Positions 17,382 through 25,132 of a stretch of DNA of 34,373 bases are shown here, piece after piece; position 1 is the stretch's first letter; each line of letters opens with the position of its first letter. This DNA is from Pseudomonadota bacterium (GTDB taxonomy: Bacteria > Pseudomonadota > Gammaproteobacteria > Burkholderiales > Burkholderiaceae), in contig JAEZQX010000508.1 in the NCBI GenBank assembly GCA_023441105.1, positions 1-34,373 on the forward strand, in the 5' to 3' direction. The translations under genes and the position numbers were made by a program. The notes under the pieces were generated by a model that searched no databases, was not told the DNA's origin, and saw nothing but the letters and a program-made list of their open reading frames with translations.

Positions 17382-18421
17382 CGCCCGGCGTCCTGCCCCG
17401 GCTGCACCTGTTCGCGCTCGGCGGCACCATCGCAATGGGCCGCGAAGACGGCGGCGGTGTGGTGCCTAGCCTCGACGCCGCGGGATTGCTCGAATCCGTG
17501 CCCGAGCTCGCGACGGTCGCGCAGTTGGGTGTGACCAGCTTCCGGCAGGTTCCGGGAGCCCACCTGCGCTTCGAAGACCTGGAAGCGCTGGCGGCCGCCA
17601 TCGAAGCGCAGGCGGCGGCCGGCGTGCAAGGCGTGATCGTCACCCAGGGAACCGACACGATCGAGGAGACGGCTTTCGCGCTCGATCGGCTGGTCGCTGC
17701 CGACATCCCCGTCGTGGTCACCGGCGCCATGCGCAATCCCTCGGTGACCGGCGCCGACGGCCCGGCCAACCTGCTGGCGGCGTCCCGCGTTGCCGCGGTC
17801 GCGGTTCTGGCCGACAACGGCTGCCTGGTGGTCATGAACGACGCGATCCACGCCGCGCGGTTCGTGCGCAAGATGCATACCTCGCGTCCGGACGCATTCC
17901 AATCGCCGGACGTCGGCCCGGTCGGCTGGTTGGTGGAGGGCCGGGTGCGGGTCGTGGCGCGGGTCGGGCGGCGCGAACCCTTGCAGCGGCTGGCATCGCC
18001 GCGTCCTTCGCGGGTGGCCTGCGTGGTTCTCACGCTGGACGACGATGGCGCCCTGGTCCGGCTGGCGGTGGAAAGCGGTTGCACCGGCGTCGTCGTCGCC
18101 GCCCTGGGCGGCGGCCATGCTTCGCCCGCCGCAGCACAGGCAATTGCCGATGCCGCCCGCAGCGTCGACGTGGTGCTGGCCAGCCGCGCCGGCGCGGGCG
18201 AGGTGCTGCGCGGGACCTATGGCTTCGAGGGATCCGAGATCGACCTGCAAAGGCGCGGCGCCGTCTGCAGCGGCACACTCGACGCGCTCAAGGCGAGGGT
18301 GTTGCTGACCCTGTTGCAACGGCATCGGGACTCCGTGGATCTGCGGAAGGAGATCGCGGACGACCCCGCGTGTTCACCGCGCCTTCCGTGCGAAGCACGC
18401 CCAACTGCTGTGAGGGCGTAG
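17378..18421 (+). CDS. L-asparaginase/glutaminase-family amidohydrolase
   Basis: A 347-residue member of the bacterial asparaginase family, which hydrolyses a side-chain amide using two threonines. The first catalytic Thr lies in LGGTIAMG (near residue 17), the second in VTQGTDTIEET, and the conserved Lys in FVRKMHTSRPDAFQSP. GAMRNP and the GADGPANLL segment also match. There is no signal peptide, so it acts in the cytoplasm. It starts at TTG 17378 overlapping the ATPase stop. The C-terminal 25 residues are Pro/Arg/Ala rich and probably unstructured. Its place as the last gene of a sugar-type ABC operon suggests that the imported compound, or a product of it, carries an amide such as an asparagine conjugate. 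That is inference. Confidence 0.88.
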   Translation: MTPGVLPRLHLFALGGTIAMGREDGGGVVPSLDAAGLLESVPELATVAQLGVTSFRQVPGAHLRFEDLEALAAAIEAQAAAGVQGVIVTQGTDTIEETAFALDRLVAADIPVVVTGAMRNPSVTGADGPANLLAASRVAAVAVLADNGCLVVMNDAIHAARFVRKMHTSRPDAFQSPDVGPVGWLVEGRVRVVARVGRREPLQRLASPRPSRVACVVLTLDDDGALVRLAVESGCTGVVVAALGGGHASPAAAQAIADAARSVDVVLASRAGAGEVLRGTYGFEGSEIDLQRRGAVCSGTLDALKARVLLTLLQRHRDSVDLRKEIADDPACSPRLPCEARPTAVRA

Positions 18422-18469
18422 GCTGACGGATATCGGGTGCTTCCTCCAAACCACTGAGGCACTTCCCCT

Positions 18470-18497
18470 GCGACATCTGGCAGAGCATCAATATACT
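18470..18497 (+). promoter_or_regulatory. Candidate promoter for the TlpA-like gene
   Basis: A TATACT -10 box (18492-18497) lies 16 bp after GCGACA (18470-18475), a partial -35. Transcription would start only about 15-18 bp before the TTG start at 18520, leaving a short leader that includes AGGAAG (18506-18511). Confidence 0.35.
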
Positions 18498-18519
18498 GAA
18501 GCATCAGGAAGCTTCGGCA

Positions 18520-19335
18520 TTGAGGAACGCAATCCAGGTCGGGCCGCTGCTGCTGCCCTTTACCCTTCTGCTTGTATTCGCATCGATCGGCGCCACGCTT
18601 GCGCTGGGCAAGCGCCTATCCAAGGAGGCTCCGGACAAGGTCGAGGAAGCCATCTGGCGCGCCATGCTGGCGGGTGTCCTCTCGGCGCGGATCGCATTCG
18701 TCTGCCAGTACCGGACACAGTATCTCGACGCGCCGCTGACCATCCTCGATATCCGGGACGGGGGATGGAATGCCCCGTTCGGTTTGGCGGGCGCGTGGGC
18801 GTATGCGCTCTACAGAGGGCGCCGGGAACGCGCCATTCGCAAGCCACTGTGCGGGGCGTTCGGACTCGGGACGATCGTCTTCGCCATCGGCACGGCGATG
18901 CTCACCCTTCACTCACCGTCCGGGCAGAAGCTTCCCGAACTGGCACTCACCTCGCTCGAGGACCGGAGCGTCCGCTTGGATGGATTCGCAGGCGCGCCGA
19001 CTGTCGTAAACCTTTGGGCAACCTGGTGCCCGCCCTGCGTGCGGGAGATGCCCTTGCTTCAGAAGGCCCAGGTCGAGCATGCGGATGTGAACTTCGTCTT
19101 CCTGAATCAGGGTGAAGACAAGAGGCACGTCTCACGCTGGCTCAGCAAGCAGCAGCTCCCTCTGCGCAACGTTCTTCTCGATCCGGAACGCCTGGCGAGT
19201 GCCGCGTTTCTCCAGAAGGGCTATCCAACGACGCTCTTCTTCAACAGCAAGGGCGAGCTGGTCTCTGTTCGCATCGGGGAGCTTTCGAGCGCCACCCTCA
19301 GCGAAAGACTGGAGAGGCTCGTGCAGCGGCCATGA
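18520..19335 (+). CDS. Membrane-anchored TlpA-like thiol-disulfide protein with Lgt-like N-terminal domain
   Basis: A 271-residue protein. Residues 1-130 hold about four hydrophobic helices. The stretch LTILDIRDGGWNAPFGLAG resembles the core of prolipoprotein diacylglyceryl transferase but lacks the catalytic HGG, so it is probably only a membrane module. From about residue 135 a TlpA/ResA-type thioredoxin domain follows (LPELALTSLED...GFAGAPTVVNLWATWCPPC), with the redox pair Cys170 and Cys173 and the cis-Pro in GYPTTLFF. It likely reduces periplasmic protein disulfides. The start is TTG 18520, 8 bp after AGGAAG. G+C is lower than in the preceding operon. Confidence 0.78.
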   Translation: MRNAIQVGPLLLPFTLLLVFASIGATLALGKRLSKEAPDKVEEAIWRAMLAGVLSARIAFVCQYRTQYLDAPLTILDIRDGGWNAPFGLAGAWAYALYRGRRERAIRKPLCGAFGLGTIVFAIGTAMLTLHSPSGQKLPELALTSLEDRSVRLDGFAGAPTVVNLWATWCPPCVREMPLLQKAQVEHADVNFVFLNQGEDKRHVSRWLSKQQLPLRNVLLDPERLASAAFLQKGYPTTLFFNSKGELVSVRIGELSSATLSERLERLVQRP

Positions 19336-19535
19336 GCTTCTCGTCGTGATCCTTGGCCGCGAGGGTTCGAGGCAATGGGCATGCTCGCGGGCCTATGCTG
19401 GTTGCCGGTGCTTTGGCTCCAATGGACCGTCGCCTTGCGCCGACCAGAGGAATGAACTACTTTCACTTCACCTGCAGATCCTGGTATCGAGCCGCCATCG
19501 GTGGGTGAGCCGCTGCCACCCAGGAGGAGACACAC

Positions 19536-21248
19536 ATGAACAAGCCCCTGCCCGCCGAGATCCTCGCGTCCGGCGTCGACCGGTACCACACGCACCAGGT
19601 GCTGAACCAGGCGCAGCCGGCCAGCGGCTTCAATGCATTCACCGGCGACATCGTCCTGCGCGAGGCGATCGCTCGTGAGGCACCGTGGGCCGCCGGAAGC
19701 TGCGCGGCGCTCGGCGCCGTCGCCGGCGATGAAGAGGTCCAGGAACTCGCGCGGCTGGCCAACCGGCATCTGCCGGAGCTCAAGACCCATGACCGCTTCG
19801 GCAATCGCATCGACTGGGTAGATTTTCATCCGGCCTGGCACCAGCTGATGTCCCTCGCCTGGAAGCACGAAGTGCCGAACCTCGCCTGGCGGACCGACAA
19901 GCCGAACGGACACCTCGCGCGCGCCGTCCTGTCCCATTTGTGGAACCAAGTCGAACACGGGACGGGTTGCCCGACCGGAATGGCCTACGCCGCGTACGCC
20001 GGCTTCCAGGCGGAACCCGCCCTGGCCATCTGGGCCGAGAAGTCGTTGAGCACCCACTATGAATTCAGCCGCCGCGAAGTGGCCGAAAAGCCTTCCGTGG
20101 TCATCGGCTACGCCATGACTGAGAAGCAAGGCGGCTCGGACCTCCGGCAGACGCAGACCACCGCCCGCTTCTCCCACTCCGCCGACTACCACGGTGCCAC
20201 GGCGCACTGGTACGAGATCACCGGTCACAAGTGGTTCTGCTCGGTGCCACAGTCGGATGGCTTCTTCACGCTCGCCAAGGTCGATGGCGGGGTCACCTGC
20301 TTCTTCCTGCCGCGGACGCTTCCCGACGGCAGCTACAACCGGTTCTTCGTCCAGCGGCTGAAGGACAAGGCAGGCAACAAGTCAAACGCCTCCAGCGAGG
20401 TCGAATACGCCGGCACCCTTGCCATCCGCGTCGGCGAGGAAGGTCGCGGCATCCGCGAAATCCTCTCCCACTCCCACCTGACCCGGCTCGACTTCGCGGT
20501 CGGCTCCGCCGGCCTCATGCGTCAGGCATTGACGCTCGCCCTGCACCACACCACCACGCGCAGCGCCTTCGGCAGCGCCATCGCCGACCGGCCGATGATG
20601 ACCAACGTGCTCGCCGACATGGCAGTCGAGGTCGAGGCAGCCACCTTGATGGCCTTGCGGGTCGCCAAGGCCACCGACCTGATGCAGGGGAGCGAACAGG
20701 AGCGACTGCTCGCGCGCGTGGCGACGCCTGCCGCCAAGTACTTCAACTGCTCGCGGGCTCCCTCCATCGCGAATGAAGCGCTGCAATGCCACGGCGGCAA
20801 CGGCTTCATCGAAGAGAACCCGATGGCGCGGCTGTACCGCGAGGCGCCGCTCAACAGCGTCTGGGAAGGCACTGCGAACATGATGTGCATGGACGTCCGC
20901 CGTGCCATGACCAGGGACCCGGCCACCGTCGAGGCCCTCGTGCAGGAGCTCGCGCCACTGGCGGGCCAGGATGCCCGGTTCGATGCGCTGGTCCGGCATG
21001 CCGAGCGCCTGGTGCGCGCGGCCATCGACGACGAGTTCCTCGCACGTCCGATGACGGAAGCTGTTGCACGAGCGATCCAGGCCGCCGAGCTCGCGCGCCA
21101 CAGCACGCAGGAAGTGCTGGATATCTTCCTGGCCACGCGCAGCCCCGGCGCTTCCGGTGCCTGGGGCGCGCACTATGGCACCCTGGCGGCCCCGGTGACG
21201 CACGCCACGGCGCAGAAGGTGATGCGCCGTGCCATGGTCAGCGGCTGA
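19536..21248 (+). CDS. aidB: AidB-like acyl-CoA dehydrogenase-family flavoprotein
   Basis: A 570-residue flavoprotein of the AidB branch of the acyl-CoA dehydrogenases (E. coli AidB is 541). Matches run along the protein: VDFHPAWHQLMSLA, the GYAMTEKQGGSDLRQ flavin loop, GHKWFCSVPQSD, RLKDKAGNKSNASSEVEY, LTRLDFAVGSAGLMRQAL, and LYREAPLNSVWEGTANMMCMDV. AidB belongs to the alkylation-damage adaptive response in E. coli and binds DNA. Its catalytic role there is unsettled. The ATG at 19536 is preceded by AGGAGGA. I saw no Ada-box-like sequence in the 200 bp upstream, so regulation by Ada is not supported here. No ada or alk gene lies nearby. Confidence 0.93.
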   Translation: MNKPLPAEILASGVDRYHTHQVLNQAQPASGFNAFTGDIVLREAIAREAPWAAGSCAALGAVAGDEEVQELARLANRHLPELKTHDRFGNRIDWVDFHPAWHQLMSLAWKHEVPNLAWRTDKPNGHLARAVLSHLWNQVEHGTGCPTGMAYAAYAGFQAEPALAIWAEKSLSTHYEFSRREVAEKPSVVIGYAMTEKQGGSDLRQTQTTARFSHSADYHGATAHWYEITGHKWFCSVPQSDGFFTLAKVDGGVTCFFLPRTLPDGSYNRFFVQRLKDKAGNKSNASSEVEYAGTLAIRVGEEGRGIREILSHSHLTRLDFAVGSAGLMRQALTLALHHTTTRSAFGSAIADRPMMTNVLADMAVEVEAATLMALRVAKATDLMQGSEQERLLARVATPAAKYFNCSRAPSIANEALQCHGGNGFIEENPMARLYREAPLNSVWEGTANMMCMDVRRAMTRDPATVEALVQELAPLAGQDARFDALVRHAERLVRAAIDDEFLARPMTEAVARAIQAAELARHSTQEVLDIFLATRSPGASGAWGAHYGTLAAPVTHATAQKVMRRAMVSG

Positions 21249-21262
21249 CGCGCGGATCGTCG

Positions 21263-22078
21263 CTAACCGCCGACGGTCACCACCAGCGCCTCGATCCGCC
21301 CTTCGAGCGGCCCCTGCCCGAAGCGCCGCGCCAGCTCCGCTTCCGCGGCCCGGGTGGCGCGCTCCAGGCCGCCCGGGTCGCGCGCCTCGATCTCGCCGCG
21401 CAGCGGCGTCCCCTGGCAGAAGGCAAGCGCGGGTATTCCGGGCGCCACCGCGCGACTGGTGAACGCCACGGTGTGGATGTCCGGTGCCTGGGCGAAACCG
21501 GCTGCTGCCAAGTCCGCGGCGATGCGCGCGGCGTCGTGATAGCCGTGCGGCGTGCGCGCCATGAACTGCGGCGGGTCCTGCGGAAACAGTGCCGCGAGCG
21601 CATCCGATACCGCTTCGGCGAACTCGCTGGTGGCGATCGGGCCCCAGGTGCTGAACGCGAACAGGCCGCCCGGCCGCAGGACGCGACGGGCCTCGGCGAA
21701 GGCTGCGGGGCGGTCGGGAAAGAACATCACGCCAAACTGGCAGACGACTGCATCGAACGACGCATCGTCGAACGGCAACTTCATCGCGTCGGCCTGGCGC
21801 CATTCCACCGGTCGTACCGTGCCGATGCGCTGCGCCTCGTCGATCATCGCGGCATTGAGGTCGGTCGCCACGATATCGGTCGCTGCTGCGAGCATCACCG
21901 CCAGCTGCCGCGTCACCACGCCGGTTCCGGCGGCCAGCTCCAGCACGCGCGGCGGCGAAGCCTGCGCCACGCGGCGGGCGAGATCGACGGCATAGGGTTC
22001 GAAGATGAGCGGGACCAGGTAGCGTTCGTAGGACTGCGCCACGGAGCCTGTGAACGCGGTGTCGATGCTGGAGTTCAT
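21263..22078 (-). CDS. Class I SAM-dependent methyltransferase
   Basis: A 271-residue methyltransferase of the UbiE/type 11 group. Motif I is VLELAAGTGVVT, followed by IVATDLNAAMIDEA, the DAMKLPFDDASFDAVVCQFGVMFF post-II region and LRPGGLFAFSTWG. The acceptor is unknown. The ATG at 22078 is preceded by AGGAGG at a good distance. It is the last gene of the minus-strand group, 132 bp after the MFS gene, so cotranscription with the sulfur genes is possible but not certain. Confidence 0.85.
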   Translation of the reverse strand: MNSSIDTAFTGSVAQSYERYLVPLIFEPYAVDLARRVAQASPPRVLELAAGTGVVTRQLAVMLAAATDIVATDLNAAMIDEAQRIGTVRPVEWRQADAMKLPFDDASFDAVVCQFGVMFFPDRPAAFAEARRVLRPGGLFAFSTWGPIATSEFAEAVSDALAALFPQDPPQFMARTPHGYHDAARIAADLAAAGFAQAPDIHTVAFTSRAVAPGIPALAFCQGTPLRGEIEARDPGGLERATRAAEAELARRFGQGPLEGRIEALVVTVGG

Positions 22079-22210
22079 ATGCGCCTCCTGCAGCAAAGCT
22101 CCGATTGTCCTCCCGGAGCAGGCTGCCGGCCAGTCGCTGCTCGGCGAGGAGCCTGCGCCGGGTGCGGTCGAGCTCGCAGCCGCCGGTGCACAGGTGATCC
22201 GCAGCCTGCT

Positions 22211-23488
22211 TCACTGCGCGGGATTCAGGCGCGGGTGCGTTTCCTCACCCCAGAAGTAGAGCAGAAGGCCCGACAGCGCCATGGCGCCGGCCACGAACCA
22301 GAAGGCGCTCTCCAGCCGGCCGCCGAAAGCGGCCGCAACGCCCAGTCCCAGCGCTCCGATCCCATAGCCCAGGTCACGCCAGAAGCGGTAGATGCCGATG
22401 GCGGATGCGCGCCAGCCGGGATGGGCGATGTCCGCGACGGCGGCACTCAGGTTCGGATAGAGCATGGCCATGCCAAGGCCGGAAACGGCGGCGGAAGTCG
22501 TCCACCATGCCGCTCCCTCGCCCAAAGGCATGAGGGCCACGCCGGCACCGCAGATCCACATGCCCCAGCAGTTGAGCAGGTGGCGTCCCAGCCGGTCCGA
22601 GAGCTTGCCGGTGAAGAGCTGGGCCGCGCCCCAGGTGAAGCCATACACGCCGACGATCCAGCCGATGCCGGGCAAGCCCACACCCCGCTGGTGCAGGTAC
22701 AAGGGCCAGAAGGCCCACACCAGCGAATCGACGAACTTCTCGACGAGCCCGGCCTGGCAGAGGGCAGCCATGCGCCGGTCGCGCCAGCTCATCAGCGCAA
22801 ACATCTCCCTGCTCGTTGGTTGATTGCTCGCCTTGGCGTAGCGAGCCCGTGCGGCCTGGATCGCCGAGGTGGCATGGCGCTTGACATCGTCGTGAGCCCA
22901 GGGGAGCGTCTCCCTGATGGACAGCCATGCCAACAGGGTTGCGAGCCCGATGACGACGGCGCCGAACCAGAGCAAGCCTTGGCGCGCGCCAAGCCAGGAG
23001 GCCAGATATCCCGTCACGACACCGGCGAGGGCCACGCCAACATAGCCTGAGAACTCGTTCAGGCCGATCACCATCCCGCGCTGGTCGGCTCGGGTGAAGT
23101 CCAACTTGGCTGTCTGCGTCATCGACCAGGTCAGGCCCTGGTTGATGCCCAACAGGACCGTCGCGAACACCACCCAGGACCAGGTTGGAGCGAAGTAGAC
23201 CAGCGGGGGGACAGGCAAGGCGATCACCCAGCCCAGCACCAGCACGCGCTTGCGCCCCATCCGCTCGGCCATCCGGCCGGCGACGAAGTTCATCGCGCCC
23301 TTGACGACGCCGAACGACACGACGAAGGCCGCCAGCAGCAGGAAGGAGCCACGCGGCACGCCGTACTCTGCCTCGGCCAGCGCGGGCACGACATTGCGCA
23401 TCATCCCAATGGTCATCCCGACGAGCAGCACCTGTAGCAGCTGCAGCAGGAATTGTCCGAGATTGCTCCGAATGCCGAAGTCCCGCAT
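22211..23488 (-). CDS. MFS transporter in the persulfide-type operon
   Basis: A 425-residue major facilitator superfamily transporter with 12 predicted helices. The loop 2-3 motif reads AGRMAERMGRKRVLVLG, and the second-half counterpart is TGKLSDRLGRHLL. The central loop (about residues 195-225) is long and polar. It starts at ATG 23488, five bases beyond the stop of the MBL-fold gene, so translation is probably coupled. Related Blh/BigR-type operons usually carry a TauE/SafE exporter instead. Export of a sulfur oxyanion is therefore a reasonable but unproven role. Confidence 0.82.
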   Translation of the reverse strand: MRDFGIRSNLGQFLLQLLQVLLVGMTIGMMRNVVPALAEAEYGVPRGSFLLLAAFVVSFGVVKGAMNFVAGRMAERMGRKRVLVLGWVIALPVPPLVYFAPTWSWVVFATVLLGINQGLTWSMTQTAKLDFTRADQRGMVIGLNEFSGYVGVALAGVVTGYLASWLGARQGLLWFGAVVIGLATLLAWLSIRETLPWAHDDVKRHATSAIQAARARYAKASNQPTSREMFALMSWRDRRMAALCQAGLVEKFVDSLVWAFWPLYLHQRGVGLPGIGWIVGVYGFTWGAAQLFTGKLSDRLGRHLLNCWGMWICGAGVALMPLGEGAAWWTTSAAVSGLGMAMLYPNLSAAVADIAHPGWRASAIGIYRFWRDLGYGIGALGLGVAAAFGGRLESAFWFVAGAMALSGLLLYFWGEETHPRLNPAQ

Positions 23489-23492
23489 CAGG

Positions 23493-24248
23493 TCAGGCCC
23501 GGCCGGTGCTCGTCGCCAGGCCGCGCAGATTGGCGTCGAGGATGCCGCCCATGTCCGCAGGCTGCGGCGGAATCTCGGCGATCAGCGCCTCGACGAATGC
23601 GCCCTTCGACATCGACAACATGGGATTGAACCGTCGCTCGAAGCCGATGGTGGATGCAGGCTTGCCCGACAGGCCGGCCCCGCATGCGCTGCCGGCCTGG
23701 TGCCCGGGGTAGATTTCGAGCTCACCAGGCAAGCTCATCAAACGAGCCTGCAGCGCCTCGTAGAGCTGCCCGGCCATCTCGCGCTCTCGACCCGCAAGGT
23801 CCGGACGGCCGACGGCGCCGACGAAGAGCGTATCCCCGGTGACGACGAACCAGGGCTCGTCGCCGCGGCGCAGGTCGCGCACCAGCAGGCACACGCTGTC
23901 GTCCGTGTGCCCCGGTGTGTGGACGACGTCGACCAGCACGTTGCCTGCCGCCAGCCGTTGACCGTCGCGGAGCGGTGCGAAGTCGAATCCGACCCGCCCC
24001 AGATCGCTTTCATGCAGGTAGTACCGCGCGCCGCTACGGCGCGCCAGCGCGGGACCGCCGGAGTAGTGATCCGCGTGAACATGCGTGTCGATGACGTGGA
24101 CGATGCGCGCACCGGCGTGTTGCGCCGCCTCGACGAACCAGTCCTCGTCGCCCGCCACGACGTCGACTGCAACGGCCATCTGCTTGCCGGCGCAGCCGAA
24201 GAGATAGGACAGGGTGGCGTTTGCAGCGGGCCGTTGATGAAAGAACAT
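23493..24248 (-). CDS. MBL-fold hydrolase, ETHE1/Blh persulfide dioxygenase-like
   Basis: A 251-residue metallo-beta-lactamase-fold protein. The metal motif THVHADH is at residues 55-61. Other ligands are His114 (HTPGH), Asp139 (GDTLFVG) and His183 (YPGH). The segment VGAVGRPDL after the Asp and the YPGHQAGSACG motif are typical of the persulfide dioxygenase/Blh branch, which oxidises glutathione persulfide to sulfite using a single iron. Start ATG 24248 follows GGAGG. The upstream neighbour is an ArsR-rhodanese regulator, the usual partner of this enzyme, and an MFS gene follows at once. Activity on persulfide is inferred from motif and context. Confidence 0.85.
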   Translation of the reverse strand: MFFHQRPAANATLSYLFGCAGKQMAVAVDVVAGDEDWFVEAAQHAGARIVHVIDTHVHADHYSGGPALARRSGARYYLHESDLGRVGFDFAPLRDGQRLAAGNVLVDVVHTPGHTDDSVCLLVRDLRRGDEPWFVVTGDTLFVGAVGRPDLAGREREMAGQLYEALQARLMSLPGELEIYPGHQAGSACGAGLSGKPASTIGFERRFNPMLSMSKGAFVEALIAEIPPQPADMGGILDANLRGLATSTGRA

Positions 24249-24303
24249 GTCAGTCCTCCTGCTCAGAATCCCAGGACCTGGTCGGTCCGCGCCGTCCAGC
24301 GCG

Positions 24304-24993
24304 TCAGCTCGTCCATCGTCGTACGAGCGTCTCCGATGTGGGTCGGGCGACCGGCAGCCCGCGTGCTCGCCACTCGGCAACGCCATCGGTCAGGTGCAGC
24401 GCCTGGAAACCATTCTCGCGGAGCAGTTCGACTGCATCCTTGGCCATCAGGCAGAAGGGTCCCCGGCAGTAGGCAACCACCGGGACGTCCTTGGGCAACT
24501 CCGCAACGCGCTTCCTGAGCTCGTCGATCGGCATGGAGCGCGCGTGGGGCAGGTGAGCCTCCTCGAATTCGTCCCGGGGCCGGACGTCGAGCACCACGAT
24601 TTCGCCCGCAGCCGCCCGGCGGAGGATGTCGCCACGGTCTACGGCGCGCAGTTCAACCGCATGCTGGCTGATCGCGGCAAGCGCCATCTGCAGTTCCACC
24701 AGCCGCTCCTCGGCTTCCTGGCTCAGGGTCACCCAAAGGTCGGCGACGCTCGTGCTGGCCAAGCGGTAGACGACGTACTTGCCATCCCGACGGGCGTCCA
24801 CGAGTCGCGCGAGGCGAAGCTGCTTGAGATGAGCGCTGGCCAGCTTGACGGTGATCCCCGCCTGGGCGGCCAAAGTCTCCACGGTCTTTTCGGCCTGGCA
24901 GAGCAACTCGATCAGCTCGAGCCGCTTGGGACTGGCGATCGCCTTGGCGATCCGCGCGACCTGTTCATACAGATGGCTCTTCGTCTCCCTCAT
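24304..24993 (-). CDS. ArsR-family regulator fused to a rhodanese domain
   Basis: A 229-residue two-domain protein. Residues 1-100 form an ArsR winged helix (ELLCQAEKTVETLAAQAG, SAHLKQLRLARLVDARRDGKYVVYRL). Residues 115-225 form a rhodanese domain (VLDVRPRDEFEEAHLPHA) with active-site loop CRGPFC, Cys176 and Cys181. Such fusions are known regulators linked to sulfur or persulfide metabolism. The single Cys in the ArsR part is Cys32. The second sensing Cys seen in BigR-type repressors is absent from the last helix, so the rhodanese cysteines may do the sensing. Start ATG 24993. The candidate promoter predicts a leaderless message. Confidence 0.88.
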   Translation of the reverse strand: MRETKSHLYEQVARIAKAIASPKRLELIELLCQAEKTVETLAAQAGITVKLASAHLKQLRLARLVDARRDGKYVVYRLASTSVADLWVTLSQEAEERLVELQMALAAISQHAVELRAVDRGDILRRAAAGEIVVLDVRPRDEFEEAHLPHARSMPIDELRKRVAELPKDVPVVAYCRGPFCLMAKDAVELLRENGFQALHLTDGVAEWRARGLPVARPTSETLVRRWTS

Positions 24994-24999
24994 ACGCTC

Positions 25000-25037
25000 A
25001 GTCTAACGAATGATGGAATGTGCAGCAATGCTTCATT
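25000..25037 (-). promoter_or_regulatory. Promoter and operator-like repeat for the ArsR-rhodanese operon
   Basis: Reading the minus strand, TTGCTG (25028-25023) is followed after 17 bp by TAGACT (25005-25000), and the ATG begins 6 bp later. An imperfect inverted repeat, AATGATGGAAT (25009-25019) against AATGCTTCATT (25027-25037), with 8 of 11 positions pairing, covers the -35 and spacer. That is where a repressor would act. Confidence 0.45.
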
Positions 25038-25089
25038 GTGCCTGTTCGAACAACCAAGCTATCCGCACCTGCTATTAAGGCACGCCGCG

Positions 25090-25124
25090 GGTAAGCTTTG
25101 ACTTACCGTAAGCCTCAACTTACG
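25090..25124 (+). promoter_or_regulatory. Tandem ArsR-type operator
   Basis: Two perfect inverted repeats share one base: GGTAAG-6 nt-CTTACC (25090-25107) and CGTAAG-6 nt-CTTACG (25107-25124). Their period is 17 bp. They overlap the candidate -35 and -10 boxes of the downstream ArsR gene, consistent with autorepression. Confidence 0.65.
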
Positions 25125-25126
25125 AT
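25098..25126 (+). promoter_or_regulatory. Promoter for the ArsR-MFS pair
   Basis: A TTGACT -35 (25098-25103), exact 17-bp spacer and TACGAT -10 (25121-25126) end 6 bp before the ATG at 25133. Transcription should begin at or next to the start codon, and no Shine-Dalgarno sequence is present. Confidence 0.6.
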
Positions 25127-25132
25127 AGAGAC

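Noticed and set aside
19336..19535. Ada-box control site before aidB
   Set aside because: No sequence resembling the Ada recognition site was found in the region, so Ada regulation is not claimed.
20382..23050. Long frames on both strands (610 and 754 codons) crossing aidB, the methyltransferase and the MFS gene
   Set aside because: Both run across gene boundaries and through genes with strong motifs in other frames. No domain is visible.
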